Assembly: GCF_932526225.1 (NCBI RefSeq)
Contig: NC_064046.1
Location: forward strand, 3,720,001-3,784,000
From: Nematostella vectensis
Taxonomy: Eukaryota; Cnidaria; Anthozoa; Actiniaria; Edwardsiidae
Reading direction: 5' to 3'
DNA: 64,000 nt
Shown here: positions 1-10,718 of the stretch, one piece after another
Numbering within the stretch: the first letter of the stretch is position 1
Layout: every line of letters begins with the position of its first letter
Made by a program: the position numbers and the translations under genes
The notes under the pieces: model-generated
Database searches by the model: none
Seen by the model: the letters and a program-made list of their open reading frames with translations, nothing else
Told to the model about the DNA's origin: nothing

Positions 1-947
1 ATTTGGTGTTCTTCCTGGCATCGCTGAGACTTCGCACCTTCCTGGACATCGCTGGTGATCTTGGTACTGCCACAAGCACGCTGTCTTTGCTGCACACCCC
101 TCTAAAGACGGGCGGGATCTCGCGTGTCCCGGATGTGAGCTTGGATTTTGTGTCTCTCCGTGGAGGGACTGGAGGTGGAGTCTTTGAGCCACTATAAGCC
201 TCTGACTTCCTACTTTGCTCTGATAATACCGCGAGATTATTCCTCAGTTGATTTCGAGAATGCTGATAGATTTCACCCAAAGACTGCGAGCGTTTCACCC
301 AGCGGTTATTCCCAGATAGTTCGGGTATCCCTCCCTTGCTTTCTTTCCATGATCGCCGCTGCTCGCCAAAGCTTGTCGTTCGCACTAAACTCGCAGGTTC
401 AATATTTGTATCAGTTTCTTTCAAACTCACGTCGGACATAGATTCGTAAAGTTCGTCATCATCCTCATTCAGGTTTGTTGGAAGATTTTGCGCCATGGAA
501 TCTCCCTCAGGCCCACACACATAGCCTAAAGTAGCACCATCCGCTTTTTGAGTGTCAACATCACTCTCTAACTCTATTGACATCTTTCGAAAGTTAATTT
601 CTTCGTAAATGGGGTCGAGATTCACACTGAGTTCACTTCCGGTAGACTCAGATGACTGCGCATGCTCAGAAATTTGCACCGAGTCAGTTTGATCACCTTC
701 ATCATTATAGTTTCCTTGTATCACCGTTTCCTTTCTACTCGATTCAGGCGAAGGTGTATAGGAATTAGGGATAGTCTGCTCAAGGCCTGATATAGTTTTG
801 TCCATCTTTGGCTTTGCATACGTCACTCTTCTCGGTCTATCAAGGGTCGCGCTCTTCTTAGCATACCAGATCTTTTGCATTTCCTTCGCTATTTTCTTCC
901 TTCTGTGATGATGCAAGAGTTTCGCTTTCGATGAACTGACAAACGTC
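1..947 (-). CDS. Partial exon of a putative signalling scaffold or receptor cytoplasmic tail
   Basis: The minus strand is open for about 315 codons from a good 3' splice site (T-rich tract then CAG at 950-948) to the window edge, so this is one internal or terminal exon of a gene that continues to the left. The first base completes a codon from an earlier exon that I could not find. The product starts with a basic stretch (HHHRRKK, then YAKKS) like a juxtamembrane segment, followed by a Ser/Thr/Glu-rich disordered region. It has a YEEI-type phosphotyrosine motif (PIYEEINF), an acidic DDDELYESM, basic-phospho motifs (RTTSFGEQRR, KRSQSLGE) and a class-type SH3 ligand KTPPPVPPRR. These motifs are typical of adaptors or receptor tails that recruit SH2 and SH3 proteins. 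I do not recognise the family; no folded domain is visible. Codon use looks like a real gene, and no in-frame stop occurs. Confidence 0.72.
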
Positions 948-1940
948 CTGATAAAAACGAAAAATATCACTTTTCTTAGATTCGATGACTAAGACGATGA
1001 GCTTCAAGTAAAACTTTGTTACACTTTATGAAACACAACTAAAATCCTGTGAATTTGTTGCTGTTATTGTTGCCTCCTACCTTTTATTTATTTTATTGCT
1101 GTTACCAAAGGTTTCGATCTCTTCTGAATCAAGAGTTTTACATCCCAATAATACAATCTCAGCTCTCGGTTTCTCAAGCGAGTCAACTCCTGCGTGATTT
1201 CTTCTTGATGATTCGCCGTCGTTGATTCCCAAAGATAGTTTTCCGTGACCCTGTTGTTGTTGTTTATGCTAGTGTGTTGTTTTTAAGGTTTACATTTGCA
1301 AACCTTGAATTCAGTCACACCATGTGAGCTTCAAATAGACACAAGCGCGTTTCTCACGGTTTTGTCTGAAAATCTTGCGGTTTCACTCCGTTTACTTGCT
1401 CCAAGCCATGAAATCACCATCAATAGAAAGTATTTTTCAACTTATCGTTTAGTTTTCTATCCGTGCGTTGATAAATAGTGCTACCTCCATACAGTGAGCT
1501 CACTTCAAAATGCTATCTCCGCTAAAAAGTTGTACTTTCGATAACAGTAGTTAAGGCATTATTTTGCTACAACGAACGAGGGATTTGAAGGTGAACTCGT
1601 CAAAGCATTTCACATTTAGTTCCGGCTACCACAACACGCCTCAACTTGTAAATAACTAAGATCATTCATTGTTGCACACCTCTAGCTGCTGTAGCTGAAC
1701 TAAGCATTTCGGGTAGCACTTAAAGAATGGGAAATATGCCAGCTTTCACAACTAGCATACACCAGAAAATGACATGAAAATTAGTCAACGGATAATAAAA
1801 CTCTCTCAGGTATATCTGTACGAATTATTTTTTTTATAAGAACGTTTTTTATAAGAACCTCCAGCCTGAGATTTCACCAAATTTTAAGAACATGCTAAGA
1901 ACATGTCGAGATGCGCAGATTAAAAAAAATCTTTTTTAGC
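948..1940. other. Non-coding stretch, probably intron or 5' flank of the minus-strand gene
   Basis: AT-rich sequence with frequent stops on both strands. If the exon at 1-947 belongs to a minus-strand gene, this is its upstream intron. I see no convincing exon, RNA or repeat in it. Confidence 0.4.
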
Positions 1941-1959
1941 CTTGATGCGTTCAAAAATC

Positions 1960-2476
1960 AGTAAAATGCAAAATCAAATTGTTCTCATAGTAACAACCTT
2001 AAGCTGAACAATACACTTCATAATAGAAATACTCGTTTCTCAGGACTGAATTTTATAACTCCAAAGTATACTAGAAAAAGCGAAGGTGGGAAAACGTTTA
2101 CAGTAAATGCCATCCGTAAATGGAACAATTTAGAAGCCAGCATAAAGAAACTGCCTAATATAAGCTCTTTTAAGAACGCTCTCCGTCATAAATATCTTAA
2201 TGAACAATTACTTTTAAATCATTTTAATATTTCGAATTAACTCATATTTTATTTTATTTATTTAATCTTTTTTTTTTTTTTTTTTTTTTTTTTTGGTCTG
2301 GGTGGGAATAGTATTTTTATAATTTGTATTGTAAATAGAGATTTTATATATATATATATATATATATTTTATATTGTATTATTTGTATGTATGAGTTTTG
2401 AGGGCCACAAGTTTACTAGTGTATTACACTATTAAGTGCCACCCTCTGTAAATAAAGTTATTATTATTATTATTAT
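1960..2476 (+). mobile_element. 5'-truncated non-LTR retrotransposon (reverse transcriptase C-terminus plus 3' end)
   Basis: A plus-strand frame at about 1992-2239 encodes the typical tail that follows the reverse transcriptase of L2/CR1/Jockey-type elements: NTRFSGLNFITP, then TFTVNAIRKWNNL and SFKNALRHKYL, ending in TAA. A 3' UTR follows with a T-run (about 2270-2294), a TA microsatellite (2347-2367) and the end signature AAATAAAGTTATTATTATTATT (2450-2475), a polyadenylation-like signal with a microsatellite tail. Everything 5' of the C-terminus is missing, as expected for target-primed reverse transcription. The clade is inferred only from this tail. Confidence 0.7.
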
Positions 2477-3264
2477 CTTAGTTTGCTTTTGATTATCCTA
2501 ATAATTCATTGGGTATAATATTCTTTAAAAACTTAAATTTACGAACATCTTTAAAAACATATTCGGCCTTAAAATGCTCCAAATATAAAAACGGCCCAGC
2601 CACAACAGAAAATTAGACGTTCTTATAAAAAAAGTGTATCTAAGCTTATAATGCTTTTGCGTCGTATACTCCTGTACCCTCTTAAAACAGGTGTTCACCC
2701 GCCCTCCCTCCAGCTCATTCCAGTCCGCCCGAACATTCAGAACAGCAGACGGGTTTACGTTTTCTAGTCGTACCACCCTCGTTGTGTACCCCCACCATTT
2801 CCCCCCTCCCCCACAATGTATACTCCCCCCCCCCCATCCCAAAGAGCACTCCCCCATTTCGCCGAACACACCCTACACACGGACGTAACTACCCTTCCCG
2901 TCGGTGTGAGCCCCAGATTATTTGAGTAACTGAAAAGGTAAAGTAGTTAGATCCTTTAGTCGTTTCTGTTTACTTAAACACTTCTTTACCTTTTGTTATG
3001 CAAATGCTCGCTTTCGATCTTTTAAAATACCTGAATTTGAAATATTTTTGTCTTTTACTATTATTAAAGGGAAAAATAATCAAGCCCCTTAATTCTTATT
3101 TATTCATTCGGACCTGCTGCCGCCGGTGCAGAATGGAGAAACCACGGGGCATGGTCACTCATTTTTCTTTATGCAAATAAGTTGGGGTCGTTGTATTTTG
3201 GAATTTCGTAGAGCCTATAACCAAGGTTTGGTTTTTAAATTTTTATTTTAGAAATTTTGGTCAG

Positions 3265-3295
<31 letters not shown>

Positions 3296-3636
3296 TGGGG
3301 GGGGGGGGGGGTGATTTTGTTACCGGCGGAAGCATTGTCCTTACTACTCAGGTACTTGTCCACTTAAACCGCCTCTGCCAGCCGCCATTTTGTCGTCCTA
3401 GCAAAGTGTTAATATGCATCCATTTCCATCGGCCAATTTGGGGAAGCCAATGCAGTATTTTCGATTGAATTTGGTAAATAAAATATTAAGCTTTGTTTTT
3501 AGATAGTCATTTCGGGATTTTAAAACACTACATGCCTTTCTGCCCTTCTGGATGATTTGGGAAAAGCTTTGTTTCTGGGTTCCCCTCCGCTCTTCCGGCT
3601 TCCGATTCCAAACCGCCACAGGAACCCCAATTCAAA
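2477..3636. other. Intergenic sequence with homopolymer tracts
   Basis: No supported gene. Contains a poly-C tract near 2824-2835 and a T-run directly followed by a G-run (about 3271-3311). ORFs here are short and look random. Confidence 0.5.
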
Positions 3637-3658
3637 TAAATAAATAAATAAATTCAAA

Positions 3659-3753
<95 letters not shown>

Positions 3754-4557
3754 GTAAATAAGTAAATAAGTAAATAAGCAAATAAATGAATAAATGAATG
3801 AATAAATGAATGAATAAATGAATAAATGAATAAACGAATAAACGAATAAACGAATAAACGAATAAACGAATAAATGAATAAATGAATAAATGAATAAATG
3901 AATAGATGAATAAATGAATAAATGAATAGATGAATAGATGAATAAATGAATAAATGAATAAATGAACAAATGAACAAATGAACAAATGAACAAATGAACA
4001 AATGAACAAATGAACAAATGAACAAATGAACAAATGAACAAATGAACAAATGATCAAATGAACAAATGAACAAATGAACAAATGAACAAATGAACAAATG
4101 AATAAATGAATAAATGAATAAATGAATAAATGAATAAATGAATAAATGAATAAATGAATAAATAAATGAATAAATGAATAAATGAATAACCGAATAAATG
4201 ATTAAATAAATAAATGAAAAAATGAATAAATGAATAAATGAATAAATGAATAAATGGATAAATGGATAAATGGATAAATGGATAAATGGATAAATGGATA
4301 AATGGATAAATGGATAAATGGATAAATGGATAAATGAATAAATGGATAAATGAATAAATGAATAAATGAATAAATGAATAAATGGATAAATGGATAAATG
4401 GATAAATGGATAAATGGATAAATGGATAAATGGATAAATGGATAAATGAATAAATGAATAAATGAATAAATGAATAAATGAATAAATGAATAAATGAATA
4501 AATGAATAAATGAATAAATGAATAAATGAATAAATGGATAAATGAATAAATGAATAG
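3637..4557. repeat. Compound tetra/octanucleotide array, about 920 bp
   Basis: Begins as nearly pure AAAT repeats (to about 3752), then changes in blocks: AAGT-, AACG-, AAATGAAC-, AAATGAAT- and AAATGGAT-type units. The block structure suggests successive local expansion of mutated 4-bp and 8-bp units. It has no stops on the minus strand, which creates long spurious Phe/Ile/Tyr/Ser/Leu/His reading frames. Confidence 0.95.
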
Positions 4558-4579
4558 TAATAATGATTTATATATATAT

Positions 4580-4962
4580 ATAATGATAAGTTTTTCTTTG
4601 AGGCAGAGATAACATCTTTTGCTAGAGCTATTGTAGGAGTAGTGAGATGACAGGATTTTCCATGAAATAAAGTGTCGTTGTCTTTAAGGCTCCATATGTA
4701 CTTGCTTAGTTCGGTCGAGTTTCTGTGTTTAGCGTGTCGGAATGAGGCGGTGTGGTTTCTATATATTGTCTTGAATTCGTTCTCGATTAGTCCTACGTAG
4801 GTTTCGGAGGTGTTGTTGTCCTTTCTTGTTATAGTAGCTTGGTAGATAACAGATGATTGGAGGCAGTTTCCGTCAAGGGGGCACGCGTTCTTTTGTCGGC
4901 AGTTGCATGTTTTGTTATTTGCGGTGGCGAGGGAGGTAGGGGCGTCTTCGGTTGTTATTGAT
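4580..4962 (-). mobile_element. Penelope-like element fragment (GIY-YIG region)
   Basis: The minus-strand translation matches the Penelope-like ORF end at 59.9-60.4 kb almost residue for residue: the Cys cluster CNCRQKNACPLDGNC, then the GIY-YIG-type endonuclease signature TYVGL followed by an Arg/His-rich helix (YRNHTASFRHAKH). The copy goes out of frame after the segment WSLKDND and stops near 4580 at a short TA run. In Penelope-like elements this endonuclease lies C-terminal to the reverse transcriptase. The 5' side ends in an exact snap-back palindrome, annotated separately. Non-functional fragment. Confidence 0.8.
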
Positions 4963-5010
4963 GAGGCGATCAATAACAACCGAAGACGCCCCTACCTCCC
5001 TCGCCACCGC
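4921..5010. repeat. Perfect 42-bp inverted repeat (snap-back end of Penelope-like fragment)
   Basis: Bases 4921-4962 are the exact reverse complement of 4969-5010, separated by the 6-bp spacer GAGGCG. Both arms are Penelope ORF sequence in opposite orientations, so reverse transcription or repair folded back on itself at the 5' end of the insertion. Confidence 0.9.
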
Positions 5011-5015
5011 CAATA

Positions 5016-5140
5016 CGGACTGGCGGACTGGCGGACTGGCGGACGGACTGACTTCCTGACTCGAGAGGCCTGAGGAGGAACTGATGGACGGACGGTCTGA
5101 CGGACGGACTGACTTCCTGACTCGAGAGGCCTGCGGAGGA
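5016..5140. repeat. Short GGACTGGC tandem repeat and 34-bp direct duplication
   Basis: Four GGACTGGC-like units (5017-5046) are followed by two copies of a GACTTCCTGACTCGAGAGG-containing segment (about 5041-5073 and 5101-5133). Confidence 0.75.
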
Positions 5141-6110
5141 GGCTCTCATTCATGTGGCTACGTGACAAGTGCGCCTTCAAGATGAGAGGTAATCATCCTG
5201 GATAAGCGATTCAAGATGAAAAGGTTACTCCTTTTTGTCACCCCTCTTCTTTTGTTAGCATATGAGCAATCGGCGGGGGTGATTGCGCGATTGTACGATT
5301 TGTGAAAATAACCCATCTTCTATATGCTTATTGAACATTAAGAGCTGTGATTTAAACTCTCATTCTTAAGCACCTTATCTTTTACCTTTTCAAGTAACTC
5401 AGATGATCGTATTCGTCTATCAAAGGTAAGTAGAGTTAGGGGCAAATAACTAGAAAACATGCCGGTGAAAACATTTGACTCTCTGCAATAATTATTCAAA
5501 TCCTCGATAGGATAGTTACTTGAACCAAATTCTTTAATTGTAATGGATTTGCTTAAAACTCGATCTTCCGACAGCTCGAATATTATTTCTGTTTTCTTTC
5601 GATTGTATATTTCCCCCTGATTTTATCATTTCGTCTTTTATGGCCTCATTTTAAATATAAAAATGCTGCTTTTCCAAACACAACATTAATTATGATCTGC
5701 CGATACCTTCAGGTATTTTATTTCTCTCCTTTGAATTTTAAGTTATCCAATCTGGACTCGAGCCTACGAGCCGGCTCTCCTGTGTTTTTTCGGGGCAATG
5801 ACCGTTTTCAGGGCTTTCGGAATTCTGTGGCGAGCAAAAAATAGAGAGTTTGCACATAGTGGTAGTAGTTCCGTAGCAGTGGTTATAGTTCCGTATCACT
5901 CAAAAATTCTGTCGTCTGGTACGAGTCTTTTAACCCACTCTGGAGCCGGCGCGGAGGGGGGGGGGGGGGGTGGCATGGCTGCATCTTGAAGACAGCCTTT
6001 TTTGTTTTGTTTTGCAGGCAGTCTTTAAAAAAATGGGCCCATTTCTTCGGTACGGCTGGTTTCCACATGATCGCAATCGGTCGTTTTCATTGACACTCGA
6101 ATCGTACACG
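5141..6110. other. Intergenic, no gene seen
   Basis: No supported coding sequence. One G-homopolymer tract near 5956-5970. Otherwise unremarkable. Confidence 0.5.
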
Positions 6111-6111
6111 A

Positions 6112-6280
6112 ATGCAGGCGATCGTGAGCCGATCATATGTAAACCACTTTGTCATCGGTTGCGATCGTATGGTCAAATGCGATCGTTTGCGATCGTATGG
6201 TCAATTGCGATCGGTTGCGATCGTACTGTCAAATGCGATCGGTTGCGATCGTACGGTCAAATGCGATCGGTTGCGATGTT
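6112..6280. repeat. GCGATCG-rich tandem repeat
   Basis: About five imperfect units of roughly 18-28 bp built from TTGCGATCG, GTATGGTCAAAT and GCGATCGGT. The unit is itself near-palindromic around CGATCG. Units vary in length. Confidence 0.75.
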
Positions 6281-6374
6281 ATAAAAATCAGTCCTTACAA
6301 ATAAAGTATTTCAGTCTCTATAATTTCCAAGATATAAAAATATCACAATAGCTTTCCCATATCGATGGAGATGA

Positions 6375-6545
6375 ATATACCATTCCAGCTATAAGTTTGT
6401 GCGCGCATAACCATTGAAACCTACCTCAACTGCCAGAATGCAGCGCGCGCTTTTGTAAAGCTTACATCAAACGAAGCGCGCGCTGCATGCCGGTAGTTGA
6501 AGTAGGTTCCCATGGTCGGTGCGCGCGCATAGCTGGTATGACCTA
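6375..6545. mobile_element. Hairpin MITE with long inverted repeats
   Basis: Left arm with AACCTACCTCAACTGCC and ATGCAGCGCGCGC pairs with right arm GCGCGCGCTGCAT and GGTAGTTGAAGTAGGTT. The outer parts (ATACCATTCCAGCTAT and ATAGCTGGTATGACCT) also pair, so almost the whole segment folds into one hairpin. No coding capacity, hence a MITE or fold-back element; superfamily not assigned. Confidence 0.7.
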
Positions 6546-7089
6546 TTATCGTGTGCTTGGTATTTTGAATGAAAAAAATAGATGGTCACTAATGGCTCGT
6601 CTTAGAGAAACAATCCCTTGAGTGCGTTGAGCCTGACAAGGGTGATAGAATGAGTAGATGTAATACCATGATTTCAATGATAAATGATTATCTCTCTGAG
6701 CGAAAAAATTCATAATCATATGCGTTTTTGACAAGGGAGAGGGTTTTTTTGTACATGCTTGAAGTATATATTGATTTATATCCTACCAAATGAGATATAT
6801 CAATTTAAAGCTTTTTAGTTTGAATATCAGTTTACCGTAGAGAAGTTCTGCTACTAGCAAGCCAGGGGCGGATACAGGGGGGTCCCGACCACAGCATTGC
6901 TCTTTCGAGTTTTCTTTTTTCTGTATTTCTTTAGCAAATGAAAGTTGTGTCTTTGTCTTCAGGGACGTAGCCGAAGGGGTCCAAAAAGGCCCATATAAGA
7001 CATTTTTTCCTGTATTTTAAGAAATGTTTCATACATTTACTGTATTTTTGGCTGCTGGAAGGAAGGGTGTGGGCTGGCTCTGAGCCACT
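6546..7089. other. Intergenic, no gene seen
   Basis: No supported gene. The segment near 6860-6900 (GGGGCGGATACAGGGGGG) resembles a generic MITE terminus. Confidence 0.4.
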
Positions 7090-7568
7090 CCACAAATAGA
7101 GAGGAACGGTGTCAGAAGCACCTTGACCCCCGATAATCAAGAGCCTGGCACTTTTAAGTGCTCCAGGAAGAAATGTATCACTTGTGGTTACATTGCTCCT
7201 ACCACCCGCATTATCGGACCCAATGGGGAGTCGTACTCTGTAACGGACCATATCACATGCACCACTAGCAATCTCATTTATTGCATTTCTTGTCACGTTT
7301 TCGGTATGATCTACATCGGAGAAACCGGTCGCATGCTCGGCACGCGTTTTTGTGAACACCGCAACGATGTAATCAACCGTCGCACATTCAAACCAGTGTC
7401 TAGTCATTTTAACCTCCCAGGACACACTGTCCACCACTTGTCTATTTGTGTGGAGTTTCTTTAAACAACGGATCCAATGACTCTCGCATCCAGAAAGAGA
7501 ATAGAATTATTTTCTCTCTTGGCTGTAGAGCCCCTCTAGGTATTAACGAAAAACTGTCCTTTGCATAG
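7090..7568 (+). mobile_element. Penelope-like element fragment, C-terminal GIY-YIG domain
   Basis: The plus-strand translation has a Penelope-like endonuclease tail: Cys motifs PGTFKCSRKKCITC and YCISC, then MIYIGETGRMLGTRFCEHR, containing the YIG core and catalytic-type Arg/His helix, then SSHFNLPGHT. The frame breaks near 7455; in the next frame the expected end (ENRIIFSLG, PLGINEKLSFA, stop at 7566-7568) follows, so this is a frameshifted relic. It belongs to a lineage clearly different from the 60 kb copy. The 5' part including the reverse transcriptase is absent. Confidence 0.8.
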
Positions 7569-7710
7569 GTAATTACGATTTTTAAGCGCGCCCCGTTCTA
7601 ATTGCCTATTTTTCCTTGTTCCCTTGTCTGACCGCGCGAGCGGCGCCGGCTTACTGCCTATTGTTCGCACACTATACTATAAATACCACTCCACCATCCT
7701 ATTCAGTTTC

Positions 7711-7753
7711 CTTTGCTCCGACGAAGGGCTAACGCTCGAAACGTCAGCGCAAC
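7711..7753 (+). ncRNA. Possible decayed hammerhead-like motif in the 3' region of the Penelope fragment
   Basis: CCGACGA, a short internal stem, CGAAAC and GUC follow each other as in a hammerhead core, and the flanks (TTTGCT and AGCGCAA) could pair as stem I with a bulge. The invariant U of CUGANGA is C here, so activity is unlikely. Its place, just 3' of a Penelope ORF, is what makes it worth noting. Confidence 0.25.
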
Positions 7754-7901
7754 CACTTTGTTCCACAGAGGCGTTTAACATACCTTTTAACATACCGTTT
7801 AACATACGTAGACCATCTAGTTTTTCTACAGCTTGCCTCTAGTCTTTCTAGTTATACCATTCTGCAATAACAATCTCCCACATCCCTTTGTAAGTTAGGG
7901 A

Positions 7902-9330
7902 GTGTTCATGAAATACACCGAGGGGGTGGGGGGGGGGGGGGGTCTCCGAAATGTTTTAGCCAAAAGGGGGGCTCTGGATTTTTTAGGTGCCATACTGTTA
8001 TGATCTAGTTTGTAGCACAAATACAGATTAAATATTAAGCCTATTAAAATACTTCTTTATTACTGTCTTTATAAACCATAATATAGATACTTCTAGTAAA
8101 TAACAGTTGGAATTACCGATACAGTTTATTATCAGAATAACAGGAACAAATTGAAATAAACTTCTAAGTGGTGGAGCATGCAAATCCCCTAAACGATATC
8201 CATACAATTTTTAAACGTTGGACATTAGCCCTTTTTTACAGAAAAATATTCTTATCAAAAACAAATATACACAAATGTATATTCGTTCACAGGCGTCCAA
8301 GGTCGTACCATTTGACATTTGAGGAAGGGGGGGGGGGGGGAAGGATTTTGAAAAGCAAACAACTAATTGAAAAAATCCCTGCACCATTTAATAACATGAT
8401 TTTACATGCAAATAAATATGAAGTATGCCTAAAAGAATTACCGCCTTTTGATCATGGGAAAAAAAAATCCTGATGACTCGAATTCAACCCCCCCCCCAAT
8501 CCCCCAAAAGTCAAATGGCCCACCCCTCAGTGTCAAATGCTAAGAACATCTATAAGAGATTGTATAGTCCGCTCCGTTTAAATGATCCAATACCTCTAAT
8601 CTGTGTCCGAACTACTCTCTTATGTTTGTATGTCTTTTTATTTATGATGATGCCTTTGAGTTCGATGCCTTTCTGGCTGAGAGCACATGCATGAGCCTTT
8701 GAGCTTCATATCACATGCACCAGCCTAGATACTCGATCGCCTTTAGGAGAAACCTTGGTAGCAGTTTAGCTGTCCCGAGTCTACGGGTGCTGACCTTTTC
8801 TTCAGCCTCTCCTGACATGACGCGATTCGCAAAATCTGTGGTATAGAGTCGGAAAACAAGTTTATGCGCAAGCTTCTCGGCAGCATTTTACCCTTCTTCT
8901 GGCTTTCTTTGTTCCTTTTTTCTTTTGACCACTCTCTTTCCTTCTTAAATTGCCACGCTGTCGCGGTTGAATCTAGCACTTATTAATTTGTATGTGTTAG
9001 AAATCGCAGAATGAATTGAAATGAGATTCTTCTCAGTGGCATTGGCATCTCACTAGCAGCCCAAGATTTCACATCATATACAAGGTTTGTTTACAGCCGG
9101 TGTTTAACTTCCTTCACTTTTCCTTCTAGCACCGACTGGATCATCAACTCTGACAAGGAGGGCAACTTGGCAGTATTAATTTAAAGCCTTTTCTGTTTAT
9201 TGCTTCGAAATTTTGGGGTTCCTAAAAGGGAGGCACCGAAAAAAATATTTACAATGAAAGGGGGGCTCCTAAATGTTAAGGTGTCTTGAGAAAAATCTTC
9301 CCCCCCCCCCTCGGTGTATTTGATGAGCAC
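7902..9330. mobile_element. Candidate non-autonomous TIR element, about 1.4 kb
   Basis: Left end GTGTTCATGAAATACACCGAG followed by a G-tract matches the reverse complement of the right end (C-tract, then CTCGGTGTATTTGATGAGCAC) in about 22 of 25 bases. Inside there is a second inverted pair (about 8310-8340 with 8485-8520: CCATTTGAC plus G-tract, C-tract plus GTCAAATGG), implying a nested element. No transposase ORF is visible. Target-site duplication not obvious. Confidence 0.55.
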
Positions 9331-9980
9331 TGAAAATTGCTTCGAAATAACGATACTTTCTGAACAAACCATTGGAAGAAATTGGCTGGATTTATAATCT
9401 CAGGAAAGGTTTGAATCTCAGGAAAGTTTTGTATCATTTAGGTGGTTTTGGATTGTTCAAATCTACAATATTCAAGGCAAAAAGATAAAAACAAATGCTG
9501 AGTGATACGGAACTAGGACTGCTACGGAACCGTTATCGTACTGTAGAGGTGAATATCAATAGATTTGTTTTCACCCTTATACCTAAGAGACCATTTATAA
9601 TGTTTTAGCAATTAGAAGTTGTGTAAAAATAGCAATAAGTGATATTATATAATAGCGGCAAAACCAACGAACATCATTTGTTAGTCTTTACATCGTTACC
9701 GATCTCCGGAAAATGTTTCCCTTTTACCAGCCATTTATAGCGCAAGTAGGTACTTAAATAGCCTCAGTCACGAAACGAAAATAGAGTTTATTTGAATATT
9801 GATATCTGAAAAATACTGGCTGAAAATTCGTTTAAAACCTCGAAAAGTTATTGTTTTTTAGGGAATTTCGAACTTTCTGCGCTTTTTGTCCCCTCCATCA
9901 ATCGCTCGGCCAAGCAATTACGTGACGACGCTTCCGATCACTTGTGCGTGCTCGGCGTCATAATGTTGGTTTAGTTCAAT
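9331..9980. other. 5' flank of the THAP gene
   Basis: No coding sequence recognised. The promoter of the THAP-type gene should lie here or just upstream, but no clear TATA or CCAAT arrangement is visible. Confidence 0.35.
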
Positions 9981-10253
9981 ATGGTGTACAGTGAAAGTAA
10001 GACGTGCGACGGTGACCCTCGCGATAAAAGGAAAATTGAGGCACGAGTGGGAGAAATTCGTACGGAAACATCGACCGGACTTTCGTACACGAGGTGACAA
10101 CATCTCACTATGTTCAAGAAAGAGTGTTATGATGGGCCGAAGCTCAAAGTCGGAAATTTAAAGTTTAATAGACGGCTAATCCCCGGGTCGATTCCAACCG
10201 AGGACGGCGGTAAGAAGACAGAAGAGGAACCGTCCGCTCGTGAGCAAAGACAC
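9981..10253 (+). pseudogene. Frameshifted THAP-type zinc-finger domain (5' exon)
   Basis: Two frames together read as a THAP DNA-binding domain. From about 10036 one frame gives LRHEWEKFVRKHRPDF then SLC; the adjoining frame from 10110 gives FKKECYDG, then FNRRLIPGSIPTEDGG, which is the usual end of a THAP domain (RRL-P-SIPT). The residues expected between the two, the Ser-x-His-Phe part of the zinc-ligating CxxHF, are missing, as if about 10 bp were deleted at 10108-10112. The N-terminal CxxxxC half is not recognisable, although an ATG-VYS start occurs at 9981. The exon ends with a perfect donor (CAC, then GTAAGT at 10254) in phase 0. Either the gene is decayed, or translation now starts at the ATG at 10110 and lacks the zinc finger. 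Confidence 0.62.
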
Positions 10254-10718
10254 GTAAGTTTTCAAATGTGTGAAATCTGTAAGCATGTTCGCCTATTTTA
10301 AGTAATAATTATCATGCCAATACCGCAGATAGGCCATTTTACCATGATATATTTATATATGCTTGTGTTTTTTTCCTATGCAGAAGTGGGCACTCTTTTT
10401 TTAAACACAAAACAAGGATTTCGTACCACATTGCATGTAAAAAAGATCAAATGCGGGAAAGTCGTAGTGTCTAAATCAGAGCCAAGATATGACAAACGTG
10501 TGTTGCATGCTATAGTTAGATAAATTCAATTCTACTAAAAGCAACTCGTCTCATATCATCTTTTTTTTAGATGTCATGGTTATCACCTTTATTATGAATA
10601 GAAAGCGGGAACCATTTTTTTATTTGATAAAAAATAAACTAAAAGCAAATTATTTAGATACCATAGTCATCTCCTTTATTATTATGTAAATTATAATGTC
10701 TGTGTTCTTTTTCTGTAG
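10254..10718 (+). other. Intron of the THAP-repeat gene
   Basis: Starts GTAAGT and ends with a pyrimidine tract and TGTAG at 10714-10718. Both flanking exons are phase 0, and the basic sequence REQRH continues into KRRSVLTDHFGP across the join, supporting the splice. Confidence 0.65.

Noticed and set aside
3654..4979. A 441-codon minus-strand frame joining a GIY-YIG segment to a Phe/Ile/Tyr repeat
   Set aside because: It is a Penelope fragment running by chance into a stop-free tetranucleotide array.
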